Shown here: positions 9,312 through 17,227 of the stretch, piece by piece | Numbering within the stretch: position 1 is the first letter of the stretch | Layout: each line of letters opens with the position of its first letter | Assembly: GCF_900187375.1 (NCBI RefSeq) | Contig: NZ_FYEW01000002.1 | Coordinates: 1-64,000 of the forward strand | Direction of reading: 5' to 3' | Source of the DNA: Hymenobacter gelipurpurascens | GTDB lineage: Bacteria > Bacteroidota > Bacteroidia > Cytophagales > Hymenobacteraceae | DNA length: 64,000 nucleotides | Made by a program: the position numbers and the translations under genes | Notes under the pieces: model-generated | Databases searched by the model: none | What the model was told of the DNA's origin: nothing | The model's input: only the letters and a program-made list of their open reading frames with translations

Positions 9312-10421
9312 CTACCCCTTCAAATACCCCACCATCAGCTTGGCCGCCTTCTCGGCGGATTTCTGCTGGCCTAGCTTCTCGCGGATTTCGGCGTAGCCGG
9401 CTTTCTGCTGGGCTATGAAGTCGTCATCAGCTGTTACCTTCTTGAGCTCCGTGACGAGGTTGCGGGAGTTGAAGTCACTTTGAATAAGCTCTTTCACGAT
9501 TTCCTTACCCGCAATCAGGTTTACAAGCGAGATGTAGGGAACCTTGATGACGGCCTTGCTGATGGCATAGGACACGGCGCTGGTGCGGTAGCACACCACC
9601 TGCGGCACATCGAACAGCGCCGTTTCCAGCGTAGCCGTGCCGCTGGTAACGAGGGCGGCAGTGGCGTGGGCCAGAAGGTCGTAGGTCTGGTCGAAGACGA
9701 TGCGGACATTGTTGCGTTCGAAGTTGGCGTAGTAGTTCCGGTCGAGGTTATCGACACCGGCCACGATGAACTGGTAGTCGAGGAAAGGTGGTAGGATGGC
9801 TACCATCTCGTAGAGCATCTCCTCGATTTCCTGCTTGCGCGAGCCCGGCAGTACGGCAATAATCTGCCGCATAGGGTCGAGGTTATTGCGGGTGTAGAAG
9901 TCATCAGACTTCTGGTGCTCAGCCACGGCATCAGAAGTGGGATTGCCGATGTAGTCTACTTTGTAATCGAAGCGCTGGTAAAACTCCTCCTCGAAAGGTA
10001 GAATCACGAACATTTTATCTACTACCGCTTTCACCTGGTGCACGCGGCCCTGGTTCCAGGCCCAGATTTTGGGCGAGATGTAGTAGAACACCTTCATGCC
10101 ATTGGCCTTCGCGAACTTGGCAATGCGCATGTTGAAGCCGGCATAATCCACCAGAATCACGACATCGGGCTTGTAGGCCAGTAGGTCTTGCTGGGCTTCC
10201 TTCAGATAGCCGCGAAACTTCAGGATGCTGGTGGCAGCTTCCCAGAAACCCATAATGGCCATTTCCTGGTAGTGGTGCACGAGCTCTCCGCCGGCGGCCT
10301 GCATCATGTCGCCGCCCCAGCAACGGAATTCTGCCGCGGGGTCCTGCTCCTTCAAGGAACGCATGAGATTAGCGGCGTGGAAGTCGCCGGACCGTTCGCC
10401 AGCTATCAGGTAGTATTTCAT
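9312..10421 (-). CDS. lpxB: Lipid-A-disaccharide synthase
   Basis: LpxB joins UDP-2,3-diacylglucosamine and lipid X to form the lipid A disaccharide on the inner face of the inner membrane. The 369-residue GT19 protein opens with YLIAGERSGDFHAANLM, the family hallmark, and contains MGFWEA, YYISPKIWAWNQGR and the C-terminal-half nucleotide-sugar region LVTSGTATLETALF. Length is normal. Its presence marks a Gram-negative envelope with lipid A. It is convergent with clpX and separated from the upstream gene by a REP-like element. Confidence 0.96.
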   Translation of the reverse strand: MKYYLIAGERSGDFHAANLMRSLKEQDPAAEFRCWGGDMMQAAGGELVHHYQEMAIMGFWEAATSILKFRGYLKEAQQDLLAYKPDVVILVDYAGFNMRIAKFAKANGMKVFYYISPKIWAWNQGRVHQVKAVVDKMFVILPFEEEFYQRFDYKVDYIGNPTSDAVAEHQKSDDFYTRNNLDPMRQIIAVLPGSRKQEIEEMLYEMVAILPPFLDYQFIVAGVDNLDRNYYANFERNNVRIVFDQTYDLLAHATAALVTSGTATLETALFDVPQVVCYRTSAVSYAISKAVIKVPYISLVNLIAGKEIVKELIQSDFNSRNLVTELKKVTADDDFIAQQKAGYAEIREKLGQQKSAEKAAKLMVGYLKG

Positions 10422-10449
10422 TGGGTTGCTATACGATGCGCCTTCTTAA

Positions 10450-10551
10450 GAACGTCATGCTGAGCTTGCCGAAGCATCTCGCGTGCTGACGTTGGATTAC
10501 TATTTCAATATCAGCACGCGAGAATCCTCGGCTGCGCTCGAAATGACGTTC
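10450..10551. repeat. REP-like palindromic element
   Basis: Outer arms GAACGTCAT and ATGACGTTC and inner arms GCGTGCTGA and TCAGCACGC form a long imperfect hairpin. The GTCATGCTGAGC / GCTGCGCTCGAAATGAC ends resemble intergenic palindromes known from many Bacteroidota. Shorter relatives lie at 7811-7838 and 34984-35005. Confidence 0.65.
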
Positions 10552-10567
10552 TCACTTTACTTCCTAC

Positions 10568-10990
10568 TTATCCCTCTTCGCCGAAATACTCCACAAAATT
10601 GCGGGGCGTTTCGAAAAGCTTAATGCTGTGCAGGCGGGCCGGAGAAATCTGTTCTATCTGAGGCTGCAGGATTTTCCAGAAAGCAATGACCAAGTTTTCG
10701 GTGCTGGCGAGCTGGCCCTGCATAAATGGCACGTCGAGGTTCAGGTTTTTGTGGTCTACCTGATCTACAACGTGCGTGCGGATGACGGTACTGAGTTGCT
10801 TGAGGTCAATGACGAAACCCGTTTCGGGGTTGGGCTTGCCCTTTACTGTCACAATAAGGTCGTAGTTGTGGCCGTGCCAGTTGGCGTTGGCGCAGGGGCC
10901 GAAGACTTCGGTGTTGCGTTCCTCGCTCCAGTTGGGGTTATAGAGCTTGTGGGCCGCGTTGAAGTGCTCTTGTCGGCTGATATATACCAT
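10568..10990 (-). CDS. 6-pyruvoyl-tetrahydropterin synthase (eukaryote-like PTPS)
   Basis: A 140-residue member of the PTPS/QueD family, which acts on 7,8-dihydroneopterin triphosphate. His14, His39 and His41 are the expected zinc ligands. The catalytic cysteine motif is C33-x5-HGH, the spacing of true PTPS enzymes of tetrahydrobiopterin synthesis, rather than the CxxxHGH of most bacterial QueD enzymes. The flank AAHKLYNPNWSEE also resembles the animal enzyme. QueD activity (queuosine pathway) cannot be excluded, and no other pterin or queuosine gene lies nearby. Confidence 0.9.
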   Translation of the reverse strand: MVYISRQEHFNAAHKLYNPNWSEERNTEVFGPCANANWHGHNYDLIVTVKGKPNPETGFVIDLKQLSTVIRTHVVDQVDHKNLNLDVPFMQGQLASTENLVIAFWKILQPQIEQISPARLHSIKLFETPRNFVEYFGEEG

Positions 10991-11118
10991 TGGAAGTGTG
11001 CTGATGTACTAATCGGTTGTTGTACTGATAACGCGGCCACCAAAAGCTGCTTGGTATGATCTGTGGGCCTAGCTAGCGTAGGCCAGTACTTCACATTTCA
11101 CACCTCAAAATCAACTCA

Positions 11119-12117
11119 TCAACTCTGTTTTCGCAGCAAATATACGAAGAACGGTACGCCAAACAGGGCAGTAACTAAGCCTACGGGTAAGCCCGCCGGC
11201 GGATAAAGCAAGCGGGCCAGCAGGTCGCAGAGCAGCAGGAAATTGCCGCCGATCAGGGCGCAGAGCAGCATATTGGCCCGATTGGTAACGCCTAGCGCCC
11301 ATCGGGTGATGTGCGGTACCATCAGCCCGACAAACCCTACGGGGCCACAAAGTGCTACTACACAGCCCGTGAGCAAGGAAGAAATGAGCAGCAGAATCCA
11401 GCGGGTGCGCGCCACCTCAACCCCCAGTGCCTGAGCCCGCTCTTCTCCTAAGAGCAGAATATTCAGGTCTTTTTGCACGGCCATCATTACCAGGAGGCCT
11501 AGCACGAGAGCCAGAGCCGGATACGGCAGCACAGCCCAACTGGCTTTCTCGAAACCACCCATAGCCCAGAACGTGATAGTGCGCAGCTTTTCCTGGGAGC
11601 TAGCCAGAAAAGTCAGTAGGCCACCCAGCGCCGTCATGAGTGAGCCGATGGCAATGCCGGCCAGCAACATTTGGCTGGGGATAAGCTGGCCGCGCCGGGT
11701 ACCCAGTACTACTACTACCAAGGTGGTGCCGAGCGCGCCTATCAGCGCCGCCACCGGCGGCAGATAGATACCAGCCACCACCAGGTTCGGCAGAAAAGCA
11801 AAGGTCAGGATGGCGCCAAGCGCTCCGCCCGAAGCGGTGCCCAGCAAATAGGGGTCGGCCATGGGATTATTCACCATGGCCTGCATTAGGTAGCCACTGA
11901 ATGCTAGGCCACCTCCGGCCAGCAATGCCAGCAACAGGCGCGGCAGCCGCAGTTCCACCAGCACCAGTTGGGCCGGGTCTTGGGGGTTGTAGTGCAATAG
12001 GGCGCGGCTGATGAGGGCGTAGTCGGTTTCGTAACTCCCTACGCGGAGGCCTACAGCCAGCAAAACTACCGTCAGCAGCAAACTAGCAAGTATCCAGGGA
12101 AGAGCTGGGCGCGTCAT
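11119..12117 (-). CDS. FecCD/BtuC-type ABC transporter permease
   Basis: An inner-membrane permease of 332 residues with about ten hydrophobic segments, of the FecCD family that imports iron-siderophores, haem or vitamin B12. Typical motifs include ELRLPRLLLALLAGGGLAFSG near the N-terminus, NPMADPYLLGTASGGALGA, and the C-terminal CGPVGFVGLMVPHITR. The ATG at 12117 is preferred; a GTG three codons earlier is possible. It directly follows the binding-protein gene (12 bases), forming a two-gene operon. No ATPase gene of the same transporter is found in the window. Confidence 0.93.
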   Translation of the reverse strand: MTRPALPWILASLLLTVVLLAVGLRVGSYETDYALISRALLHYNPQDPAQLVLVELRLPRLLLALLAGGGLAFSGYLMQAMVNNPMADPYLLGTASGGALGAILTFAFLPNLVVAGIYLPPVAALIGALGTTLVVVVLGTRRGQLIPSQMLLAGIAIGSLMTALGGLLTFLASSQEKLRTITFWAMGGFEKASWAVLPYPALALVLGLLVMMAVQKDLNILLLGEERAQALGVEVARTRWILLLISSLLTGCVVALCGPVGFVGLMVPHITRWALGVTNRANMLLCALIGGNFLLLCDLLARLLYPPAGLPVGLVTALFGVPFFVYLLRKQS

Positions 12118-12129
12118 CAAGGGCACAAT

Positions 12130-13044
12130 CTACTTAGTAGCGGCTTGGCTTTGCGCCACAATGCGTTGCAGTTCCCGCACCGACTCCACTACACGCGGGC
12201 CGGGCCGCTCCATCAAGCTCCCCGTAATGGCATGTACCTGCCGGGTTTGGTAGGCCCGAATGCGGCGCAGCTCAGGGTAAGTCTTGAAAAAGGTGCTATC
12301 GAGCTTGCCGAAGCTGCCCCCAATCAGCACATCGGGGTTTAGCTTGAGGATGTATTCACGGGTGAGAGCCGGATAGGGCTGCGCGAATTTCTCCACCACC
12401 GCATTTTGGCCGCCGGCCAGCCTGATTTTATCCGTGAACAACGTATTCTGACCGTATACATAAATAGGGTCTTGCCACGTGATGGCCAGCACGCGCGGCT
12501 TTGTGCTGGCAACCGGAGCTATCTGACGCAATTGTGTGCCTAGTGAATCGGTGAGACGGCGGGCCTGCGCCTCGCGGCCCAGCAGGTGGCCTAGGTCGCG
12601 CATTCCGCGCAACACATCTTCCACCGTTTCATACTGCTGAAAATACACCGGAATGCCAAGTTGCTCTAATCGGGCGGCATCATCGGGCGAGGTGATGCCG
12701 CTCACAGTAAATACCACATCGGGGTGCAGGGCCACGAGGCGTTCCATATCAAGCGGGTAGCTGTTGATAACCGGTTTTCGCAACGCAGCGGCCGGATAAT
12801 CACAGACCTGCGTGCGCCCCACAATGGTGCTGGTATCGGCTACGGCGTAGAGCATTTCCGTCATGGAGGCGGCCAGGGCCATGATGCGGCGCGGATGGGC
12901 TGGCAGCGTCATGGAACGCCCCAAATCGTCGCGCACCTGTTGTGGCACGCCTGTACTAGTCGCTGTTATCGTAGCTTCGTTATCAGGACGGCAGGCCGCC
13001 AACAGACCTATCAGCAGCAAAGGAAGAAACCGGAAGGAGAACAT
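12130..13044 (-). CDS. Periplasmic substrate-binding lipoprotein (BtuF/FecB family)
   Basis: A 304-residue lipoprotein with signal peptide and lipobox LLAAC. The mature part is a TroA-like binding protein (DLGRSMTLPAHPRRIMALAASMTEMLYA, then a helix-linked second lobe with DVLIGGSFGK) and hands iron complex or cobalamin to the permease encoded next. The ATG at 13044 starts exactly at the signal peptide; the upstream open frame is non-coding. A -7 box lies only six bases before this ATG, so the transcript may have almost no leader. No B12 riboswitch is seen upstream. Confidence 0.9.
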   Translation of the reverse strand: MFSFRFLPLLLIGLLAACRPDNEATITATSTGVPQQVRDDLGRSMTLPAHPRRIMALAASMTEMLYAVADTSTIVGRTQVCDYPAAALRKPVINSYPLDMERLVALHPDVVFTVSGITSPDDAARLEQLGIPVYFQQYETVEDVLRGMRDLGHLLGREAQARRLTDSLGTQLRQIAPVASTKPRVLAITWQDPIYVYGQNTLFTDKIRLAGGQNAVVEKFAQPYPALTREYILKLNPDVLIGGSFGKLDSTFFKTYPELRRIRAYQTRQVHAITGSLMERPGPRVVESVRELQRIVAQSQAATK

Positions 13045-13049
13045 GCAGG

Positions 13050-13057
13050 CAAAGGTA
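13050..13057 (-). promoter_or_regulatory. -7 box just before the binding-protein gene
   Basis: Minus strand TACCTTTG matches TAnnTTTG and is followed within a few bases by the ATG. No TTG at -33 was found, so the call is tentative. Confidence 0.4.
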
Positions 13058-13202
13058 GCTGACCATTCCAGAGTACCTTCCGGCTTATTTCTAGGCCACT
13101 GCAACGCGTTGCCGGTTTATCAGTAGTGGCCTAGGGACTGTCCTGCTGGCTTCCGGTACTGCCTGAAACGGGTCGTAGGCCAGTCCTTCCGCAACATCTC
13201 GT

Positions 13203-13210
13203 TACTTTTG
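13203..13210 (+). promoter_or_regulatory. -7 box upstream of hldD
   Basis: TACTTTTG fits TAnnTTTG and lies 17 bases before the ATG. No -33 TTG at normal spacing was seen. Confidence 0.45.
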
Positions 13211-13227
13211 AGCAAAATCTCTGCCTT

Positions 13228-14193
13228 ATGATAGTCGTCACTGGAGCGGCTGGCTTTATTGCCAGCTGCCTTGTCACCCGCCTCAATGCCGCCAACTTCA
13301 ACGATATCGTGGTGGTGGATAACTTTAACGAGGAACGCAAACTCGCTAACCTGAAGGGCAAGCATCTGCGCGAGTACGTAGATCGGGAAGAGTTCTTCGA
13401 GTGGCTGGATGCTAACCACGAGCAGGTTGAATTCATTTTCCACCTAGGTGCCCGCACCGATACCACGGAGCAGAACCGCGACGTGTTGAACGTGCTCAAC
13501 CTGGAGTACTCCAAGAAAATGTGGCAGGCCTGCTGCCAGTACCAACTGCCATTGGTGTACGCCTCCTCGGCCGCCACCTATGGCCTAGGCACGCTTGGCT
13601 ACTCCGATGAAGACGCCCTACTGCCACTGCTGAAACCCCTCAACCCGTACGGCGACTCCAAAAACGACTTCGATAACTGGGCCGTTAATCAGGCGGAAAA
13701 GCCCTTTTTCTGGGCGGGTCTGAAGTTCTTTAACGTGTACGGCCCCAACGAATACCACAAAGGCCGCATGGCGTCCGTGATTCTGCACGCATTCCGCCAG
13801 ATTCAGGAAAGTGGTTCCATGACGTTGTTTCGCTCGCACAATCCCGAATTTGCGGATGGCGAGCAGAAGCGCGACTTCGTGTACGTGAAGGATGTGGTGG
13901 AAGTGTGCTTCTTCCTGTTGCACAACCGCCAGCACTCAGGCATCTATAATCTGGGCACTGGCGAGGCGCGCACCTTTCTAGATCTGACGCTAAACACCTT
14001 TGCGGCCCTGGACCGCACCGCCGATATCCGTTTCCGCGATACGCCGGAAGATATCCGGGACACGTACCAGTACTTCACGCAGGCTGAGATGCAAAAGTTG
14101 CGCAGCATTGGCTACGACCGGCCCTTCACGCGGCTGGAAGATGGCATCAACGATTATGTGCGTAACTACTTAGTGCCGGGCTTATATTATTAG
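13228..14193 (+). CDS. hldD: ADP-L-glycero-D-manno-heptose 6-epimerase
   Basis: HldD makes ADP-L-glycero-D-manno-heptose for the LPS inner core. It is a 321-residue extended SDR enzyme. The Rossmann motif GAAGFIAS (6-13) binds NADP; the family normally has GFIGS, so the Ala is a small change. FHLGARTDTTE and the catalytic pair YGDSK (about 141-145) are intact, followed by KFFNVYGPNEYHKGRMAS for substrate binding. Together with lpxB it points to an LPS-bearing outer membrane. It is divergent from the ABC transporter genes and followed by a strong hairpin. Confidence 0.95.
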   Translation: MIVVTGAAGFIASCLVTRLNAANFNDIVVVDNFNEERKLANLKGKHLREYVDREEFFEWLDANHEQVEFIFHLGARTDTTEQNRDVLNVLNLEYSKKMWQACCQYQLPLVYASSAATYGLGTLGYSDEDALLPLLKPLNPYGDSKNDFDNWAVNQAEKPFFWAGLKFFNVYGPNEYHKGRMASVILHAFRQIQESGSMTLFRSHNPEFADGEQKRDFVYVKDVVEVCFFLLHNRQHSGIYNLGTGEARTFLDLTLNTFAALDRTADIRFRDTPEDIRDTYQYFTQAEMQKLRSIGYDRPFTRLEDGINDYVRNYLVPGLYY

Positions 14194-14200
14194 GTTCTCG

Positions 14201-14256
14201 TCCGCTGGTCAGGAGGCTCTTTTTCAGAAATAAGAACCAGCCTCCTGACCAGCGGA
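14201..14256. terminator. Terminator hairpin after hldD
   Basis: Perfect 18-base arms (14201-14218 and 14239-14256) around a 20-base T-rich loop. There is no T-tract after the right arm. Confidence 0.65.
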
Positions 14257-14446
14257 AACTAGGTGATTTGGCACTTCTCACCTACTATCGTCTGGAGAAA
14301 TATTCCAGCTTCCAGGCTAGTGGCCTAGAGCAATCCACTATGGCTAGCCTGAGTAAAAACATAATATTTTAACGATACTTTAGAAAATAAACAACACAAA
14401 CCAATTTTAACAGATATCTTCCCCACCTATATCCTTTTGATTTAAG

Positions 14447-15859
14447 TTGGTGCAAAGACGAACCATCACAATTCTTGGCGGCGGATTTTCAGGCTCCATG
14501 CTAGCGGTGCAACTGGCCCGCCTACCAGCTACTGAGCCGTACGCTTGTGATGTGCACCTAATTGAACCTCGCTTAGTGCCCGGGCCCGGACTGGCCTACA
14601 CCGCGCGGCGCCCCGAATACCTAATGAACGTGCCCAGTGAGCTTCTGAGCGCCTTCCCCGATCAGCCAGACCACTTTCTGAACTGGCTGCGCGTCACCAG
14701 CCCCGAGCAAAGCAAACAAACATTCTGCTCGCGCCAGAGCTACGGCCGGTATGTGCAGCAGTTGGTTGGCCAGGTCATTGAATGGCCTTCCTTCAACGGC
14801 ATTCGCTGCCATTGGCATGCACAGGCTGCCACTGCCGTAGAACTGTCTGCCGATGGCCATTCTGCCAAGGTTCGCTTAGCTGATGGCACCGAAATCCTCA
14901 GTGATTATGTAGTGCTGGCCTTGGGCAATTTTCCGCCCCCATCGCCTGCCCCCGCCGGCGAGTACTTGGCGCAGCCTACCTTTCATGGCAACCCCTGGGC
15001 CCAGGGTGCCCTACGCAATATTGGTCCCGATGAACCGGTGTTGCTCGTAGGCTCGGGCCTCACGGCCGTAGATGTGCTGCTAGGCCTCCAAGCCGATGGC
15101 CACCGGGCTCCGGTCACGGTCGTGTCGCGCCATGGCCGGTGGCCAGCTGCACACGCGGTGGGCGGCGCACCTTACCCTAGCTTCTATGCCACGGAACTGG
15201 CCGGCCTTACGAGCGTGGCGGAGGTACTCCAAGTAGTACGTCGGCACGCTCGTGAGGCCGCCGAAACCGGCACTAACTGGCGAGCCGTTATCGACTCCAT
15301 GCGTCCTGACCTAGGCCGTATTTGGGCGGCCTGGCCCCCAAAGGAACAAGCTCGTTTTCTGCGGCACCTGGCCGGAATCTGGTCAGTGATCCGGCACCGT
15401 AGCCCGCCCAAAAATGCTGCCCTGGTGCAAGCCATGTTAACCTCGGGCGAGGTTCGCATGGAAACTGGGCGCGTTTCTCGTATCCAGACCGACGCGACTG
15501 GGCTTCTTGTAACGGTGCAGCGCCTTGGGCAGCTACCCCGCACTCTCTTTACTGCACACGTCGTTAATTGTACTGGCCCACTTCTCGACTACACCCGCAT
15601 TCAGGATCCTGCCGTGCGCAGCCTGCGCGATGCCGGCCTACTTTGTCCTGATGCCCTTCGCTTAGGAATTCAGACAGATGCGCATGGAGCGCTGCTCACT
15701 AACCAGGGACAAGCCTCTTCGGTACTCTTCACGCTGGGCCCCAGTCGGCGCCCCACTTTTTTCGAATCGACAGCCGTGCCTGAGTTGCGGCAGCAGGCGG
15801 TAGCCTTAGCAGAAGAACTAGGCCAACGCATCAGGGCCACGGAATCTTCTGTAGTTTAG
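14447..15859 (+). CDS. FAD/NAD(P)-binding oxidoreductase (YdhS-like)
   Basis: A 470-residue flavoprotein of the NAD_binding_9 / COG4529 type. The N-terminal FAD loop ILGGGFSGSMLAVQLARL (about 9-26), PGPGLAYTARRPEYLMNVPS, an internal second dinucleotide loop (VLLVGSGLTAVDVLLGL) and the C-terminal LFTLGPSRRPTFFESTAVPELR fit this family. The substrate is unknown. No ATG is available at the N-terminus; TTG at 14447 or GTG at 14450 must serve. An A/T-rich stretch of about 100 bases lies upstream. It appears monocistronic. Confidence 0.85.
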   Translation: MVQRRTITILGGGFSGSMLAVQLARLPATEPYACDVHLIEPRLVPGPGLAYTARRPEYLMNVPSELLSAFPDQPDHFLNWLRVTSPEQSKQTFCSRQSYGRYVQQLVGQVIEWPSFNGIRCHWHAQAATAVELSADGHSAKVRLADGTEILSDYVVLALGNFPPPSPAPAGEYLAQPTFHGNPWAQGALRNIGPDEPVLLVGSGLTAVDVLLGLQADGHRAPVTVVSRHGRWPAAHAVGGAPYPSFYATELAGLTSVAEVLQVVRRHAREAAETGTNWRAVIDSMRPDLGRIWAAWPPKEQARFLRHLAGIWSVIRHRSPPKNAALVQAMLTSGEVRMETGRVSRIQTDATGLLVTVQRLGQLPRTLFTAHVVNCTGPLLDYTRIQDPAVRSLRDAGLLCPDALRLGIQTDAHGALLTNQGQASSVLFTLGPSRRPTFFESTAVPELRQQAVALAEELGQRIRATESSVV

Positions 15860-15906
15860 CCCAGGGCACCTACGAAACCACCATTGTGGGCTACCCTTCC
15901 TCAGGC

Positions 15907-17040
15907 TTAAAGTACCAAAACGCGCGACGTTAGGGCAGTAGTACCACTAACTACCTGCACCAGATATATACCCGATGCCAGCGAGCCTCGCTGCCACATG
16001 ATACTTTGCCGGCCAGCAGCCAATAGGCCATCATATAAGCGGCTTACTTCACGGCCATAGGCATCTATGACTCGTATTGTGGCACGCCCAGCGGCACCCT
16101 GTGTGAATTCCACTTGCGCGCTTTCACTCATTGGGTTCGGATGTACCATCAACATATTCGCAGGAATAGCAGATACTTGCCGGTGCAAGGTATAGGTATC
16201 AATAACCTCTTTCGTTCGAGTAATGAACTGGAAGTGCAAGCTATCTGGAGTTGCTTGAATGAGCATGGCGCCGTAGTTGGCACTGTATAACACTTTGCTG
16301 TTACGCACAGGCGTGTAAGCCGTGTAGATACTCCGTCCGCCCAGGCCGTTCACGAAATACGGAATTTCATCTGTCACGATCCGCTCATAGTGATGGTCGT
16401 GCCCACTGATTACAGCCGACGCCCCCCAAGCCCGGAAAGGCCACTGCATTTCCCACGTACTGCCATGATGCCCCGAAGAATAGGGTGCATGATGGAAATA
16501 CACCACCTTCCAGGCAGATGTCGACTGCGACATGCGTTGCTGCAGCCACTGTGCCTGCACGGAGGTGCTTATGATGCCATCTGGTTCCAGCGGATCGCTG
16601 TTCAGCACAAAGAAGTGCACATTCCCTTTTACAAAATCGTAGTAACGCTCATTCCCCGGCAGTGTGAAGTAGTTCAAGTAGGCCTGCCCACTGGCCGTGT
16701 ATAAGTCATGGTTGCCGATAGATGGGAAAAATCGGTTGGTGGGAGCCCCGGGTCCATATTTACCAGTGTACTTACCAATGTAGGCTTGGTAGTATTGTCC
16801 AATGTTCGCATCAATAGTTCGGCCTTCTCCCAAGTCATAGTTGTTGTCGCCGAGGGTGATAATGAATTCAGGCTTCCAACTCTCAATCAGTTTAGCGACA
16901 TCTTGCTCGGGCTTGCCGGTGTACCCATAGTCGCCGAGCGCAGCAAACCGTTGCGCATATAAAGGTCCCGAAGCCAGAAGGCTCACTAGCAGCGCGAAAG
17001 CAGCCCCTGCCTTATGGAATAAACTGGCCTGAAAAATCAT
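15907..17040 (-). CDS. Secreted metallophosphatase with T9SS sorting domain
   Basis: A 377-residue exported phosphoesterase. It has a Sec signal peptide ending at LYAQ, a calcineurin-like core with the metal-binding motifs ALGDYGY, TLGDNNYD, IGNHDLY, YFHHAPY and SGHDHHYER (purple-acid-phosphatase type), and a C-terminal type A sorting domain from about 300 (HPNPMSESAQVEF ... GIYLVQVVSG) that directs it through the T9SS to the cell surface. Natural substrate unknown. It is divergent from the CotH-like gene, which has the same secretion route. Confidence 0.9.
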   Translation of the reverse strand: MIFQASLFHKAGAAFALLVSLLASGPLYAQRFAALGDYGYTGKPEQDVAKLIESWKPEFIITLGDNNYDLGEGRTIDANIGQYYQAYIGKYTGKYGPGAPTNRFFPSIGNHDLYTASGQAYLNYFTLPGNERYYDFVKGNVHFFVLNSDPLEPDGIISTSVQAQWLQQRMSQSTSAWKVVYFHHAPYSSGHHGSTWEMQWPFRAWGASAVISGHDHHYERIVTDEIPYFVNGLGGRSIYTAYTPVRNSKVLYSANYGAMLIQATPDSLHFQFITRTKEVIDTYTLHRQVSAIPANMLMVHPNPMSESAQVEFTQGAAGRATIRVIDAYGREVSRLYDGLLAAGRQSIMWQRGSLASGIYLVQVVSGTTALTSRVLVL

Positions 17041-17227
17041 CTTCTATCTAATTACTTCTACTTAAAGGTACGAAGCGGTTAAGAAAACATTCTACAGCCC
17101 TTGGGTAAGTGCAAATTTTATGGTTCTTTTGCCTTCCCAAATTTATAGTTTCCTGTTATAGGTCTATTAGAGGCGTCTAATCAGTACAATTAGACGATTA
17201 GTGTTTGTTACTCCTTTCCTTATTCAT

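Noticed and set aside
13045..13227. Cobalamin riboswitch before the binding-protein gene
   Set aside because: The spacer is too short and lacks the B12-box-like conserved segment; a -7 box lies directly before the ATG.
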